This document shows, in pieces, positions 35,456 through 43,959 of a DNA stretch of 64,000 bases (the stretch's first letter is position 1; every line of letters starts with the position of its first letter). The notes beneath the pieces were generated by a model. The model did not search any database and had not been told where the DNA came from. It saw only the letters and a program-made list of their open reading frames with translations. The position numbers were made by a program, and so were the translations under genes. Origin of the DNA: an uncultured Bacteroides sp. (GTDB lineage: Bacteria > Bacteroidota > Bacteroidia > Bacteroidales > Bacteroidaceae); the NCBI GenBank assembly GCA_900555635.1, contig USLU01000023.1, forward strand, positions 6,903 through 70,902, given 5' to 3'.

Positions 35456-37510
35456 ATGAAACGGTTATTGATTGCTTTTTTCTATATGGTAGCGGTGTTC
35501 TCTACTGTTAGTGCAGCACAAGTTGGAGATGTTTATATTATTCCGCAGCCTCAAACTATGCGTATAAAAACTGGTCACTATCTTTTAACGCAGCGGTCTG
35601 CCTTTACTTGTAACCTGAGTGGTACCGATAGAGACGATTTTGTTCGTTATTTGGCAGAATCTCCGTTAGCTCTACAATGCCAGAAGAAGCCGGCAGCGGT
35701 TACTTTCCAGCTAATACCGTCTGTATCCTCTGGAATGGGCGAAGAAGGGTATCGGATGGAGATTACCCCGAAAGGCATTAACGTAGAAGCAGTTTCCACG
35801 GCAGGACTGTTTTATGCTTTCCAATCGTTGTTGCAGTTAGCACAGCCCGATAGTGCATCCGGCTATCGTTTTCCTTTGGTAGACATAGAGGATTATCCCC
35901 GTTTTTCTTACAGAGGATTGCATTTGGATGTATCCCGGCATTTCCGTACAAAGGAGTTTGTCAAAAAGCAATTAGATGCTTTGGCACGATATAAACTGAA
36001 TCGTTTTCATTGGCATCTGACCGATGGAGCCGGGTGGCGGATAGAAATAGAAAAATATCCGGATCTTACTCGTAAAACAGCTTATCGGCCTTTCCCCGAC
36101 TGGAAAAGTTGGTGGCAAGGTGGACGGACTTATTGTACAAATGACGATCCGGAAGCTCAGGGTGGTTATTATACTAAAGAGGATATTCGGGAAGTGGTAG
36201 AATACGCACGCCGGCGGCATATTACAATTATACCCGAAATAGAGATGCCGGCACATTCTGAAGAAGTGCTTGCCGCTTATCCTCAGTTGGCTTGTGAAGG
36301 CTTGCCTGCCGGAGGAGAGTTGTGTCCGGGAAGGGAAGAAACATTTACTTTTCTGACTGATGTACTGACGGAAGTGATGGAGCTCTTTCCTTCCGAATAT
36401 ATTCATATCGGTGGTGATGAGGCTTCCACTGCCCATTGGAAACAGTGTCCTCTCTGTCAGAAACGTTTGCATACCGAGGGCTTGAAGAACGAAAGTGAAC
36501 TGCAAGTCTACCTGATTTCCCGAATTGAAAAGTTCCTTCGCGCTCATAACCGTAAGCTCATAGGATGGGATGAGATCCTGAGTGGAGATTTGTCGAAAGA
36601 TGCTGCTGTCACTGTATGGCGCAGTGAAGAGAAAGGCATTGAAGCTGTACGAAGAGGGCTCTGTACTGTGATGTCGCCAGGGAGTTATTGTTATCTGGAC
36701 AACTATCAGGATGCTCCGGCTACGCAGCCGCTCGCAATAGGAGGATACCTTCCCTTGCAGAAAGTCTATTCTTTTGAACCGGTTTCATCACAGCTTACTT
36801 CAAAAGAAATAGCCTGTATTTGTGGTGTACAAGCAAACGTATGGACGGAATATATGCCTACTGCTGAGCATGTGGAATACATGATTTATCCTCGTCTGCT
36901 GGCTTTGGCAGAAGTGGCATGGACGCAGCCGCAACAGAAAAATTGGAAGCGTTTTCATGCAGATGCTTTATCCGAAGTGAATAAATTGAAGAATCTTGGA
37001 TACCATACGTTCGATTTGAAAAATGAAGTAGGTGAACGCCCCATTGCACTTGAAGTCGACCATCATAAAGCAAAAGGGAAAAAAGTGGATTATATAACTT
37101 CTTACTCCGAACATTATACCGCAGGAGGCAATCATGCATTAACCGACGGCCTTCATGGAGGATGGACTTACGGGGATAACCGTTGGCAGGGATTCTTGAA
37201 CAGTGATGCAGAATTGGTGATTGACTTGGAAAGGCAAGAGAAACTACATTGGATATCAGCCGACTTTATGCAACTTATAGGGCCTTATGTTTGGCTGCCC
37301 AAGGAAATAACTATCTCTGCTTCTTCTGATGGGCGAGAGTTCGTGGACTTAAAAGTTATTTCCACAGAACTCCCGGTTACAGATGAAAAGTTGACCATTC
37401 AAACCTATGCTTGGAAAGGCGACTGTGTGGCTCGCTTTATACGTATAAATGCAAAGTCGAATGGTATTGATGGAGGTTGGCTATTTGTTGATGAAATCGT
37501 TGTCAGATGA
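35456..37510 (+). CDS. Glycoside hydrolase family 20 beta-N-acetylhexosaminidase with C-terminal F5/8-type domain
   Basis: Secreted exo-enzyme of 684 residues that removes terminal GlcNAc or GalNAc. Signal peptide 1-20; GH20b domain about 25-145; catalytic barrel about 150-500, with RGLHLDVSRHF, FHWHLTDGAGWRIEI and the catalytic pair D321-E322 in HIGGDEA. The last 130 residues form a discoidin-like sandwich (LHGGWTYGDNRWQGFL; ARFIRINAKS). It lies beside the sigma/FecR/SusCD locus that also contains GH84, so both enzymes probably act on the same host N-acetylglucosamine glycans. The 168-bp spacer before it contains no clear promoter. Confidence 0.94.
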   Translation: MKRLLIAFFYMVAVFSTVSAAQVGDVYIIPQPQTMRIKTGHYLLTQRSAFTCNLSGTDRDDFVRYLAESPLALQCQKKPAAVTFQLIPSVSSGMGEEGYRMEITPKGINVEAVSTAGLFYAFQSLLQLAQPDSASGYRFPLVDIEDYPRFSYRGLHLDVSRHFRTKEFVKKQLDALARYKLNRFHWHLTDGAGWRIEIEKYPDLTRKTAYRPFPDWKSWWQGGRTYCTNDDPEAQGGYYTKEDIREVVEYARRRHITIIPEIEMPAHSEEVLAAYPQLACEGLPAGGELCPGREETFTFLTDVLTEVMELFPSEYIHIGGDEASTAHWKQCPLCQKRLHTEGLKNESELQVYLISRIEKFLRAHNRKLIGWDEILSGDLSKDAAVTVWRSEEKGIEAVRRGLCTVMSPGSYCYLDNYQDAPATQPLAIGGYLPLQKVYSFEPVSSQLTSKEIACICGVQANVWTEYMPTAEHVEYMIYPRLLALAEVAWTQPQQKNWKRFHADALSEVNKLKNLGYHTFDLKNEVGERPIALEVDHHKAKGKKVDYITSYSEHYTAGGNHALTDGLHGGWTYGDNRWQGFLNSDAELVIDLERQEKLHWISADFMQLIGPYVWLPKEITISASSDGREFVDLKVISTELPVTDEKLTIQTYAWKGDCVARFIRINAKSNGIDGGWLFVDEIVVR

Positions 37511-37525
37511 TAAGTCAACCTATTG

Positions 37526-38734
37526 CTAATGCACATGTCCATTCCATATAGCCATAATCTTTCTGCGTATCGTTAGTATATTCAGCAGAGAAACAGCGAG
37601 GAATAGAATGCACCCCACTATAATACAAGGTAGCAAAGAACCTGTTTCCAGTTGTGGGAAGAGAACTTGGATAACGTCTGTATAGTAAGAGCGAATCCAC
37701 ATTACACTTCCGATAGCAAGAAATAAAACAAGTATGTTCAATCCTGCGGTAAGGATATAGTAGGGGAGTGCTACCCGTGTCGGGCTATAGCCTATCAACA
37801 AGAGGTTTTCCAGCTTCACTGTATTCTTTTGAAGCAGCAGGAAGATGCTTAACATCAATATATAGAATGACAATACGCTAATAAACAAACCTACGCCCAA
37901 TACAATACCAGTGATGAGGCGAAGAAAATAAGTTGTCTTGCCCGCATCCAGATTATCCCCTTCGGTTTCATAGTTATGTTTCTGAAAGTAGTCGGTGATT
38001 TTGGTGTCTGTAGGGTTATTGACTTCTACAATCAGTCGGGAAGGTTGTGCTTCCTGTTCGGGAGCAAAAGATTTATTAGCCCAGTCCATGAAAGATTGAG
38101 GAACAAGAATTGTATTCAGGCGGTTGGAGAATCCTACAATATTTCCTTTATATTGCTCTACGCGTCCGTTACCCCGCATCATAATATCCATCTGTACGAG
38201 GCTCATTAACCCTTCCGAAAGTTTAGGCAGGCTGCGGCTTTGTGCAAATCCGAAGTTATAAAGATTCAGATAATTGCGGGGGATAATAATAGGTATTGAG
38301 TGAGTATTCTCGTCGAAATGCCATTTGTCCAGACTGACATCTACATATTCGTCGGGTACTGCTTCAAAAAACATCTCCGTAGAGAGGTGAATACCTGCTT
38401 CTTGCATACCTAGCCCTGCCGATACCTTGAATAGTGAAGGAGTAAAGGCACCTACACTTTTCGTGAAAGGTTGGCTCTTCAACTCTTTTATTTCATCATT
38501 CGTAAAAGTATTGCTTTTACCAGCAAAACTGCCAAGGGTACTTATCTTTTTCGTAGCAATAATATAATCCTTCTTCATAAAGCTGTCTCCCTCCGTAAAG
38601 ATAGGGAGCACATCGCGATAGAATTGTACACTCAGCAATACAATCATCATTCCGAAGAGATTGGCAAGAAAGAAGCCGCTTAGCTGTCCGATGCTGATAT
38701 GTTGACGGAGAAGTTTCCAAACAAGTCTGTTCAT
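37526..38734 (-). CDS. FtsX/MacB-like ABC transporter permease
   Basis: Integral membrane protein of 402 residues. One membrane segment near the N-terminus (about 18-40) is followed by an extracytoplasmic domain of about 220 residues, then three more segments (about 270-300, 325-350, 370-392) in the FtsX-permease arrangement. It is a single four-helix unit. The ATPase partner is encoded upstream on the same strand (38832-39476), separated by a 97-bp AT-rich inverted repeat. MacB-like systems move lipoproteins or peptides or act in signalling; the substrate is not visible. Confidence 0.82.
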   Translation of the reverse strand: MNRLVWKLLRQHISIGQLSGFFLANLFGMMIVLLSVQFYRDVLPIFTEGDSFMKKDYIIATKKISTLGSFAGKSNTFTNDEIKELKSQPFTKSVGAFTPSLFKVSAGLGMQEAGIHLSTEMFFEAVPDEYVDVSLDKWHFDENTHSIPIIIPRNYLNLYNFGFAQSRSLPKLSEGLMSLVQMDIMMRGNGRVEQYKGNIVGFSNRLNTILVPQSFMDWANKSFAPEQEAQPSRLIVEVNNPTDTKITDYFQKHNYETEGDNLDAGKTTYFLRLITGIVLGVGLFISVLSFYILMLSIFLLLQKNTVKLENLLLIGYSPTRVALPYYILTAGLNILVLFLAIGSVMWIRSYYTDVIQVLFPQLETGSLLPCIIVGCILFLAVSLLNILTIRRKIMAIWNGHVH

Positions 38735-38746
38735 TGTATTTTAATA

Positions 38747-38847
38747 ATAAGTTATGAGTTATTAGTTATAAGTTATTTGTTTGTCAATGCGTTTCACCTT
38801 TGTTTATAGGTTATAGCAAATAACTTATAACTCATAACTTATAACTA
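38747..38847. repeat. AT-rich inverted repeat, copy A (TTATAAGTTA type)
   Basis: Left arm 38747-38779 and right arm 38817-38847 pair almost perfectly (about 28 of 30) around a 37-nt loop. The right arm overlaps the end of the ABC ATPase gene and supplies its last codons and stop. Related to copies at 45.1, 53.6 and 61.8 kb. Confidence 0.85.
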
Positions 38848-39476
38848 AAATCATATTCTAATCTCAAATGTTTCCCGATGGAAGTCACGATAATTCCTGC
38901 ACCTTGACGTTCTGCTTCTTCTGTAAGCATCCTACTCATGGTAGCTCCGTTTTCATCATCCAAATGGCTGATGGGCTCATCCAAAAAGATGAAGTCGAAA
39001 GGTTGGCAAAGGCTGCGGATAAAAGCGACTCGTTGTTGCTGACCAAAGGAAAGTTTGGCAGCTTTCTGGTTTACTTTATCAGAGATACCTAAAGTTTCGA
39101 AAAGAGAGAGGATATCTTTTTTCCTCTTGTAATTGGTAAGCCGGTTCTTTAGCTGTACATTCTCAAAGGCGGTAAGTTCGGGGAAGATACGTAATTCCTG
39201 AAACAGGATGCTGAGAGAGTGTTTACGTATTTCTACCCATTCGTTGATGGAGAGTGAGCGAATGTTTCGTTCGTCGAAGTTGATGATGCCTTGATAATCG
39301 CAACGATAACCGTAAATAAAGCTGCAAAGTGAAGATTTTCCGGTACCGGAAGCTGCTTCTATCAGGTAACGCTTCCCTTTGCAGAATAATATATCTTGAT
39401 GCCATACATCCGAGGCGATGGCATCACGGTCAGCAAACACTTGGGGTAGTGTTTGCTGGAGGTGGATGCTGTTCAT
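38832..39476 (-). CDS. ABC transporter ATP-binding protein
   Basis: Nucleotide-binding subunit of 214 residues. Walker A is ASGTGKSS (about 42-49); Q-loop region ILFQELRIFPE; signature LSFGQQQRV; Walker B FIFLDEP followed by the D-loop SHLDD. The ATG at 39476 is chosen because the upstream ATG at 39500 overlaps the DUF4836 gene. The final residues SYKL and the stop are encoded by an intergenic inverted repeat, so the original C-terminus may have differed. Partner of the permease at 37526-38734, in a minus-strand operon with DUF4836 and rsmE. Confidence 0.88.
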   Translation of the reverse strand: MNSIHLQQTLPQVFADRDAIASDVWHQDILFCKGKRYLIEAASGTGKSSLCSFIYGYRCDYQGIINFDERNIRSLSINEWVEIRKHSLSILFQELRIFPELTAFENVQLKNRLTNYKRKKDILSLFETLGISDKVNQKAAKLSFGQQQRVAFIRSLCQPFDFIFLDEPISHLDDENGATMSRMLTEEAERQGAGIIVTSIGKHLRLEYDFSYKL

Positions 39477-39486
39477 ATTACTATTT

Positions 39487-41037
39487 TTACATTCCTGCAA
39501 ACTCTTTGATAAAGTTTACAATCTGTTTTAATGCATTTACGTTCTTGTCTTTCAGTTGCAAGGTGATGATGGCGTTGTTGTCTTCACCTACTGCTTCGAG
39601 ATAAGAAATATTGTTGGCAAGAGAATAATAAGTGTTGTATTCTGCTCCGCCGTATTCAGCCATCATTTTAACAAGCGGCAATTGGAGAACAGCTTCAGCA
39701 TTGATTACGAATGCAGAACGTTTTCCTTTTAATCCGGAAGCAAAACTTGTATCTTTGAGTGACGGGTCTGCGGCTTTGCAGATATTCTTGTACAGCAATT
39801 CATCGTTGGTGGCATACATCTGCTTATCGCGTACGCCAAAGAAAATATTCATATCACGTGATTTGAAGACATATTCATCCTCGCCAAGTTTAGCAATCTC
39901 CTGGCCTTTGGGCAATCCCAATTCAGCTTTCTTCTCGTAGAGAGCTTTCAGTGCTGAATTGTTTTTAACACTAGCATAAGCCAGGAAAGAAGGCGCATTA
40001 CTCATGGTCACGTTGATAAGGCCAATGGTGATATCGTTTTGGAAAGTGCTGAACAGATTCTTTACCTCAGCAGCTTTTGTGATAGAAAACTCATTGCGGA
40101 ATTCTTCGTTCTCCTGCAATAAATTGTACATTTGTTCGCCATTTACACCTAAACTGAGTAGTGCTACTGTAGATTTTGGGAAATATTTCAGGAAAGTATT
40201 TTCGATTGGGCAAGTACTTTTTACTTGCTTCTCAAACATTGCTTTCAGTTCGGCATTCTCTGTAAAGTTCTCGATCTGCATTTCAATTTTTCCTTTTTCG
40301 AAGGAGAGACTACCAAGCATAATCAGGTCTTTCAGGTCGATGTTCTTAGATAGACCGTAGCTCATTTGCTTGGTGTATGCACCTAGCAGACTGGAAGGTG
40401 AGAGGAACATGTTAACGTCTCCCTTCATCTTTTGCATTTTCTTGAAAGCTGGATTGCTGATGATACTGTTTGCTTCTGTTTGCTTCAGCAGGGTGGCAAT
40501 GCCTTCTTTAATTTTATCGAGATTGGCAGGATTGTTACTATTCACAACCAGAAACGTATTGGCATTGAATGCCAGTAAAGCTTGTCCTTCAATGGTAGTA
40601 TAGCTGTAGCCGTCTCCATTGGTGATAGCACTACTAATCTGTTCCTTTTGTGCTACTTCAAGGAAATTCTTAAGATCGTCTTCACTGCTTACTTTTGCTA
40701 CTACAGTGGCATAGTCAAAGGTGGGAGAACTGAAAAGATAAACCGGCGCAGTAACATCTATACCCGATTTGGAAGGATCTTTCATCACAGATTCCAATTG
40801 CTGGAAGGTAGCGGCATTCATGCCACTCTTCATGGCATCTGTCAGTTTTTTCAACGCTTCTTTATTTTCTTTGTCGTTGATGCCGGCTTTATCAGCCAAT
40901 GACTTCAAGTTGATGGACACTAACTGAGTTGCGTTGGCGGGAATAGCATTGGTGTACTCTGACTTTTGGGAGCAAGAGCTTACAAACATAATCAGCACTG
41001 CAAGTACCGAAAGACGGAAGATTGAACTTTTTTTCAT
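39487..41037 (-). CDS. DUF4836-family lipoprotein
   Basis: Protein of 516 residues with a lipoprotein signal (lipobox VSSC). The ATG at 41037 (MKKSSIFRLSV) is chosen over 41064, which overlaps rsmE and would put nine extra residues before the signal. The body is mixed alpha/beta with repeated patterns such as FLKYFPKSTVALLSLGVNG and YVFKSRDMNIFFGV, typical of Bacteroidetes DUF4836. The function is not known. It lies 10 bp before the ABC ATPase start and 23 bp after rsmE, so it could be the periplasmic partner of this ABC system; that is inference. Confidence 0.85.
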   Translation of the reverse strand: MKKSSIFRLSVLAVLIMFVSSCSQKSEYTNAIPANATQLVSINLKSLADKAGINDKENKEALKKLTDAMKSGMNAATFQQLESVMKDPSKSGIDVTAPVYLFSSPTFDYATVVAKVSSEDDLKNFLEVAQKEQISSAITNGDGYSYTTIEGQALLAFNANTFLVVNSNNPANLDKIKEGIATLLKQTEANSIISNPAFKKMQKMKGDVNMFLSPSSLLGAYTKQMSYGLSKNIDLKDLIMLGSLSFEKGKIEMQIENFTENAELKAMFEKQVKSTCPIENTFLKYFPKSTVALLSLGVNGEQMYNLLQENEEFRNEFSITKAAEVKNLFSTFQNDITIGLINVTMSNAPSFLAYASVKNNSALKALYEKKAELGLPKGQEIAKLGEDEYVFKSRDMNIFFGVRDKQMYATNDELLYKNICKAADPSLKDTSFASGLKGKRSAFVINAEAVLQLPLVKMMAEYGGAEYNTYYSLANNISYLEAVGEDNNAIITLQLKDKNVNALKQIVNFIKEFAGM

Positions 41038-41060
41038 ATCATTATTGTTTTGATGAATGT

Positions 41061-41759
41061 TCATTGATTTTGTAAATTCAATATATGACAGGCAACTAGT
41101 GCGGCTGTTTCTGTTCTCAATCTCGAATTTCCCAAGCTGATAGGAGTAAAGCCGTTTTCTATAGCCTTCTTTACTTCGTCTTCACTGAAATCGCCTTCGG
41201 GACCGATAAGTACCAGTGCATCTTCTCCTTTGCGGATGGTATCTTTAAGTAGAGGTTTTTCTCCTTCATAACAATGCGCTATGAATTTTTGTCCTTTAAA
41301 AGGTTGTGTGATAAACTTGTTGAAGTCAGTCATCTCGTTCAACTTTGGCAGGCGAGCTTTGAGTGATTGTTTGATGGCGGAAACCAGTATTTTAGAAATA
41401 CGTTCTGTTTTGATAACCTTCCGTTCCGAGAAACGGCAATTCAGAAAAGTCAGTTCGTCAAAGCCTATCTCAGTTGCTTTCTCAGCAAACCATTCCGTGC
41501 GATCCATATTTTTAGTAGGCGCCATAGCAAGATGCAAATGTCCACTCCATAAAGGTGCTTGCGGAATAGTTTCTATAATATTCAACAGGCAGCGTTTATG
41601 ATTGGCGTTGCTTATTTCTGCACGATAGAAGTTGCCTTTGCCATCGGTCAGCATCACTTCGTCGCCCAACTGAAGACGCAAAACGCGTATGGCATGTGAA
41701 GCTTCCTCTTCGGGTAACTCGGATAAAGTCTGTATGTCGGGGGTGTAGAATAGGTGCAT
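41061..41759 (-). CDS. rsmE: 16S rRNA (uracil-1498-N3)-methyltransferase RsmE
   Basis: SPOUT-class methyltransferase of 232 residues that methylates U1498 of 16S rRNA. An N-terminal PUA-like part (SHAIRVLRLQLGDEVMLTDGKG) is followed by the knotted SAM-binding domain with VLIGPEGDFSEDEV, LGNSRLRTETAAL and the end ACHILNLQNQ, all hallmarks of RsmE. Normal length. It lies between the bifunctional nuclease and DUF4836 genes in a minus-strand operon. Confidence 0.95.
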   Translation of the reverse strand: MHLFYTPDIQTLSELPEEEASHAIRVLRLQLGDEVMLTDGKGNFYRAEISNANHKRCLLNIIETIPQAPLWSGHLHLAMAPTKNMDRTEWFAEKATEIGFDELTFLNCRFSERKVIKTERISKILVSAIKQSLKARLPKLNEMTDFNKFITQPFKGQKFIAHCYEGEKPLLKDTIRKGEDALVLIGPEGDFSEDEVKKAIENGFTPISLGNSRLRTETAALVACHILNLQNQ

Positions 41760-41763
41760 TTAA

Positions 41764-41795
41764 ATTACAAATTATGAATTACAAATTATGAATTA
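41764..41795. repeat. Two and a bit tandem 14-bp AT-rich repeats after the nuclease gene
   Basis: ATTACAAATTATGA occurs twice head to tail (41764-41777, 41778-41791) plus ATTA. It fills the 43-bp gap between the nuclease stop and the rsmE start. Confidence 0.8.
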
Positions 41796-41802
41796 AATTG
41801 CT

Positions 41803-42384
41803 TTATGGTTTGTTTTTACGTTGATTGATCTGGTCTCTCAGTTGGGCGGCACGCTCGTAGTCTTCATTCTTTACTGCTTTTTCCAGCGCCGCTTTAAGAA
41901 TATCCAGGGCATCTTCTTTTCTTAGATCGTCATTCGAGAAATTGGGGTTGATGATGCCGGTGGCACTCTCTCCGGTTTTCATGCATTCCGTTTCCAGAAT
42001 ATCTTCATAAATAAAGATAGGTGCACTCATTCTTATGGCAAGAGCTACGGCATCACTGGTGCGGGCATCAATGCGAAGAACAGTTTCGTCGGATTTCATA
42101 TAAAGATAAGAGTAGAAAACGCCGTTATCTACTTTATAGATAAGCACTCGCAATAGCTTTACATGCAGTACCTCGAGTACGGAAGCAAAAAGATTATGAG
42201 TCAACGGACGCGGCGGTACGATACCTTTCAATTCGATGATCATTGTTTGTGCTTCGGAGGCACCGATAATTACCGGAACTTGACGTTCTCCGTCCACTTC
42301 GGCCAATACCAAGGCGTATGCGCCTGCTTGCGCCTGGCTATTAGATATATTCAATACTTGTAGTTCAACTTTCTTTTTTTCCAT
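41803..42384 (-). CDS. Bifunctional nuclease family protein (DUF151) with UvrB/UvrC motif
   Basis: Cytoplasmic protein of 193 residues. Residues about 1-140 are the BFN/DUF151 domain (VPVIIGASEAQTMIIELKG; RIDARTSDAVALAIRMSAPI). The last 40 residues form a UVR motif (LEKAVKNEDYERAAQLRDQI), a helical hairpin used for protein contacts. Homologues are linked to nucleic-acid cleavage or nucleotide metabolism. It sits between a nucleoside permease (14 bp upstream) and rsmE. Confidence 0.9.
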   Translation of the reverse strand: MEKKKVELQVLNISNSQAQAGAYALVLAEVDGERQVPVIIGASEAQTMIIELKGIVPPRPLTHNLFASVLEVLHVKLLRVLIYKVDNGVFYSYLYMKSDETVLRIDARTSDAVALAIRMSAPIFIYEDILETECMKTGESATGIINPNFSNDDLRKEDALDILKAALEKAVKNEDYERAAQLRDQINQRKNKP

Positions 42385-42398
42385 AATTATCTATTTCT

Positions 42399-43664
42399 TC
42401 AGTCCATGCTTTCCGGACGGTGCTTGTACTTGAATACAAGTGCAAACACGATGGCTACAGCCAGTGCATAGGCGGCAAATGTGTACCATGCCGACTGCCA
42501 TTGTACAATCTGCGGCACATCACTGCTAAAATCTACAAAATGATTAACTACAGCTTGTGCTCCTAAAGTTCCAATGGTAGCGCCGAACCCATTTGTCATG
42601 ATAACAAACAGCCCCTGAGCACTGGAGCGGATTCCTTTGTCCGTTTCTCTATCAACAAATAAGGAACCTGATATGTTGAAAAAATCGAATGCAACACCGT
42701 AAACAATCATCGAGAGTACAAACATCCATACTCCGGTTCCCGGATTACCCGCTCCGAACAGTCCGAATCGCAAAACCCAGGCAAACATGGCGATCAACAT
42801 AACCTGTTTGATGCCGAAACGTTTCAGGAAGAAAGGTATCAGCAGAATACAAAGCGTTTCGGATACCTGTGACAACGAAATAAGTATATTGGCATGTTGT
42901 ACGCCGAAGGTATCGGCATACTCGGGAATACTGCCGAAACTGCTAATATAAGGGTTGGCAAATCCGTTGGTTATCTGCAACGAAACTCCTAGCAGCATGG
43001 AGAATATAAAGAAGATAGCCATCTTTTTCTGCTTGAATAGCGTGAAGGCACGCAATCCCATGGCTTCTATCAGAGACTTGCTTTGTCCGCCTTTGCTGGT
43101 GGGGCAGGCGGGGAGGGTGAGGGCATATATTCCGTAGACTAACCCGATAAGGGCACAGGCAAAGAATTGCCCGTAGGTGTTTTGTAGTCCCAGCAGGTCG
43201 ACTATCCACATGGAGCAGATGAAACCGATAGTACCGAAGATACGGATAGGGGGGAATGTCTTGATGGTATCCAATCCGGCTTTATCCAAGGCAGTATAAG
43301 CTACCGAGTTGGAGAGGGCGAGGGTAGGCATATAAAAAGCAACACTGAATGAGTAGAAGGTGAAGAGAAGCCCGAATTCAACATCTGCTCCGGCAGTCAT
43401 GCCATAGTAGCCGGTCAGTGCCATAAAGAGGGCGGCTGTAAAATGGCTGAAACTTAAGAGTTTCTGGGCCGGTACCCAGCGGTCGGCAATGATACCCAAT
43501 ATAGCGGGCATAAACAAGGACACAATACCTTGCATGGCATAAAACATGCCGATGTGACTTGCGAGACCTACATTTACCAGATAGCTGCCCATAGATGTGA
43601 GATAAGCTCCCCACACTGCAAATTGCAGGAAGTTCATAATAATTAAACGAACCTTTATGCTCAT
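42399..43664 (-). CDS. MFS nucleoside permease (NupG/XapB-type)
   Basis: Inner-membrane nucleoside:H+ symporter of 421 residues with about 12 membrane segments. The start (IIMNFLQFAVWGAYLTSMGS), IPAILGIIADRW-like loop and PIRIFGTIGFI are characteristic of the nucleoside-symporter branch of the major facilitator superfamily. A -7 box at 43708-43715 lies about 44 bp upstream. It is followed by the bifunctional nuclease gene, a sensible pairing for nucleoside salvage. Confidence 0.9.
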   Translation of the reverse strand: MSIKVRLIIMNFLQFAVWGAYLTSMGSYLVNVGLASHIGMFYAMQGIVSLFMPAILGIIADRWVPAQKLLSFSHFTAALFMALTGYYGMTAGADVEFGLLFTFYSFSVAFYMPTLALSNSVAYTALDKAGLDTIKTFPPIRIFGTIGFICSMWIVDLLGLQNTYGQFFACALIGLVYGIYALTLPACPTSKGGQSKSLIEAMGLRAFTLFKQKKMAIFFIFSMLLGVSLQITNGFANPYISSFGSIPEYADTFGVQHANILISLSQVSETLCILLIPFFLKRFGIKQVMLIAMFAWVLRFGLFGAGNPGTGVWMFVLSMIVYGVAFDFFNISGSLFVDRETDKGIRSSAQGLFVIMTNGFGATIGTLGAQAVVNHFVDFSSDVPQIVQWQSAWYTFAAYALAVAIVFALVFKYKHRPESMD

Positions 43665-43707
43665 AATAGTTCTTTTTTATGCGTTTTTCTTAATGATTAT
43701 AATTACG

Positions 43708-43715
43708 CAAATGTA
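43708..43715 (-). promoter_or_regulatory. -7 box of the nucleoside permease operon
   Basis: TACATTTG on the minus strand, 44 bp before the permease ATG. It lies downstream of the terminator of the small RNA candidate, so the permease does not depend on that transcript. Confidence 0.55.
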
Positions 43716-43774
43716 GGGAATTTCTTGGAAAGGACGGTGTTCAGCAGTAGAAAAAAGCATTCATAAGGGTGTAT

Positions 43775-43842
43775 AAAAAAAGAAGGGTATCTATCCCAGA
43801 CACCCAATCTTCATAACCTTAAATCTAATACCATGAAAAACA
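43775..43842 (-). ncRNA. Candidate small RNA (about 65 nt) with own promoter and terminator
   Basis: On the minus strand a -7 box TACATTTG (43855-43848) is followed about 43-63 nt later by a hairpin GGGTGTCT / AGATACCC (43805-43785, one mismatch, 5-nt loop) and then TTCTTTTTTT (43784-43775). The unit sits between an RlmI-type gene and the permease and contains no ORF. Its central sequence (GGTATTAGATTTAAGG and flanks) looks familiar to me from other Bacteroides spacers, but I cannot verify this here. It could be a free small RNA or the attenuated tail of the upstream gene's transcript. Confidence 0.55.
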
Positions 43843-43959
43843 CAGTGCAAATGTAGAGGTTTTATGTTATACAACATAGTATTTAGACTAAAACCTTTCG
43901 TTTATTAACTATAATTAATACATGGCGATGCTTTTGAGAGTGAATTCAGGATTTCTCTT

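Noticed and set aside
43832..43855. Seven-codon plus-strand leader peptide (MKNTVQM)
   Set aside because: The promoter and terminator signals here are on the minus strand; the plus strand has no downstream gene close enough to be regulated.
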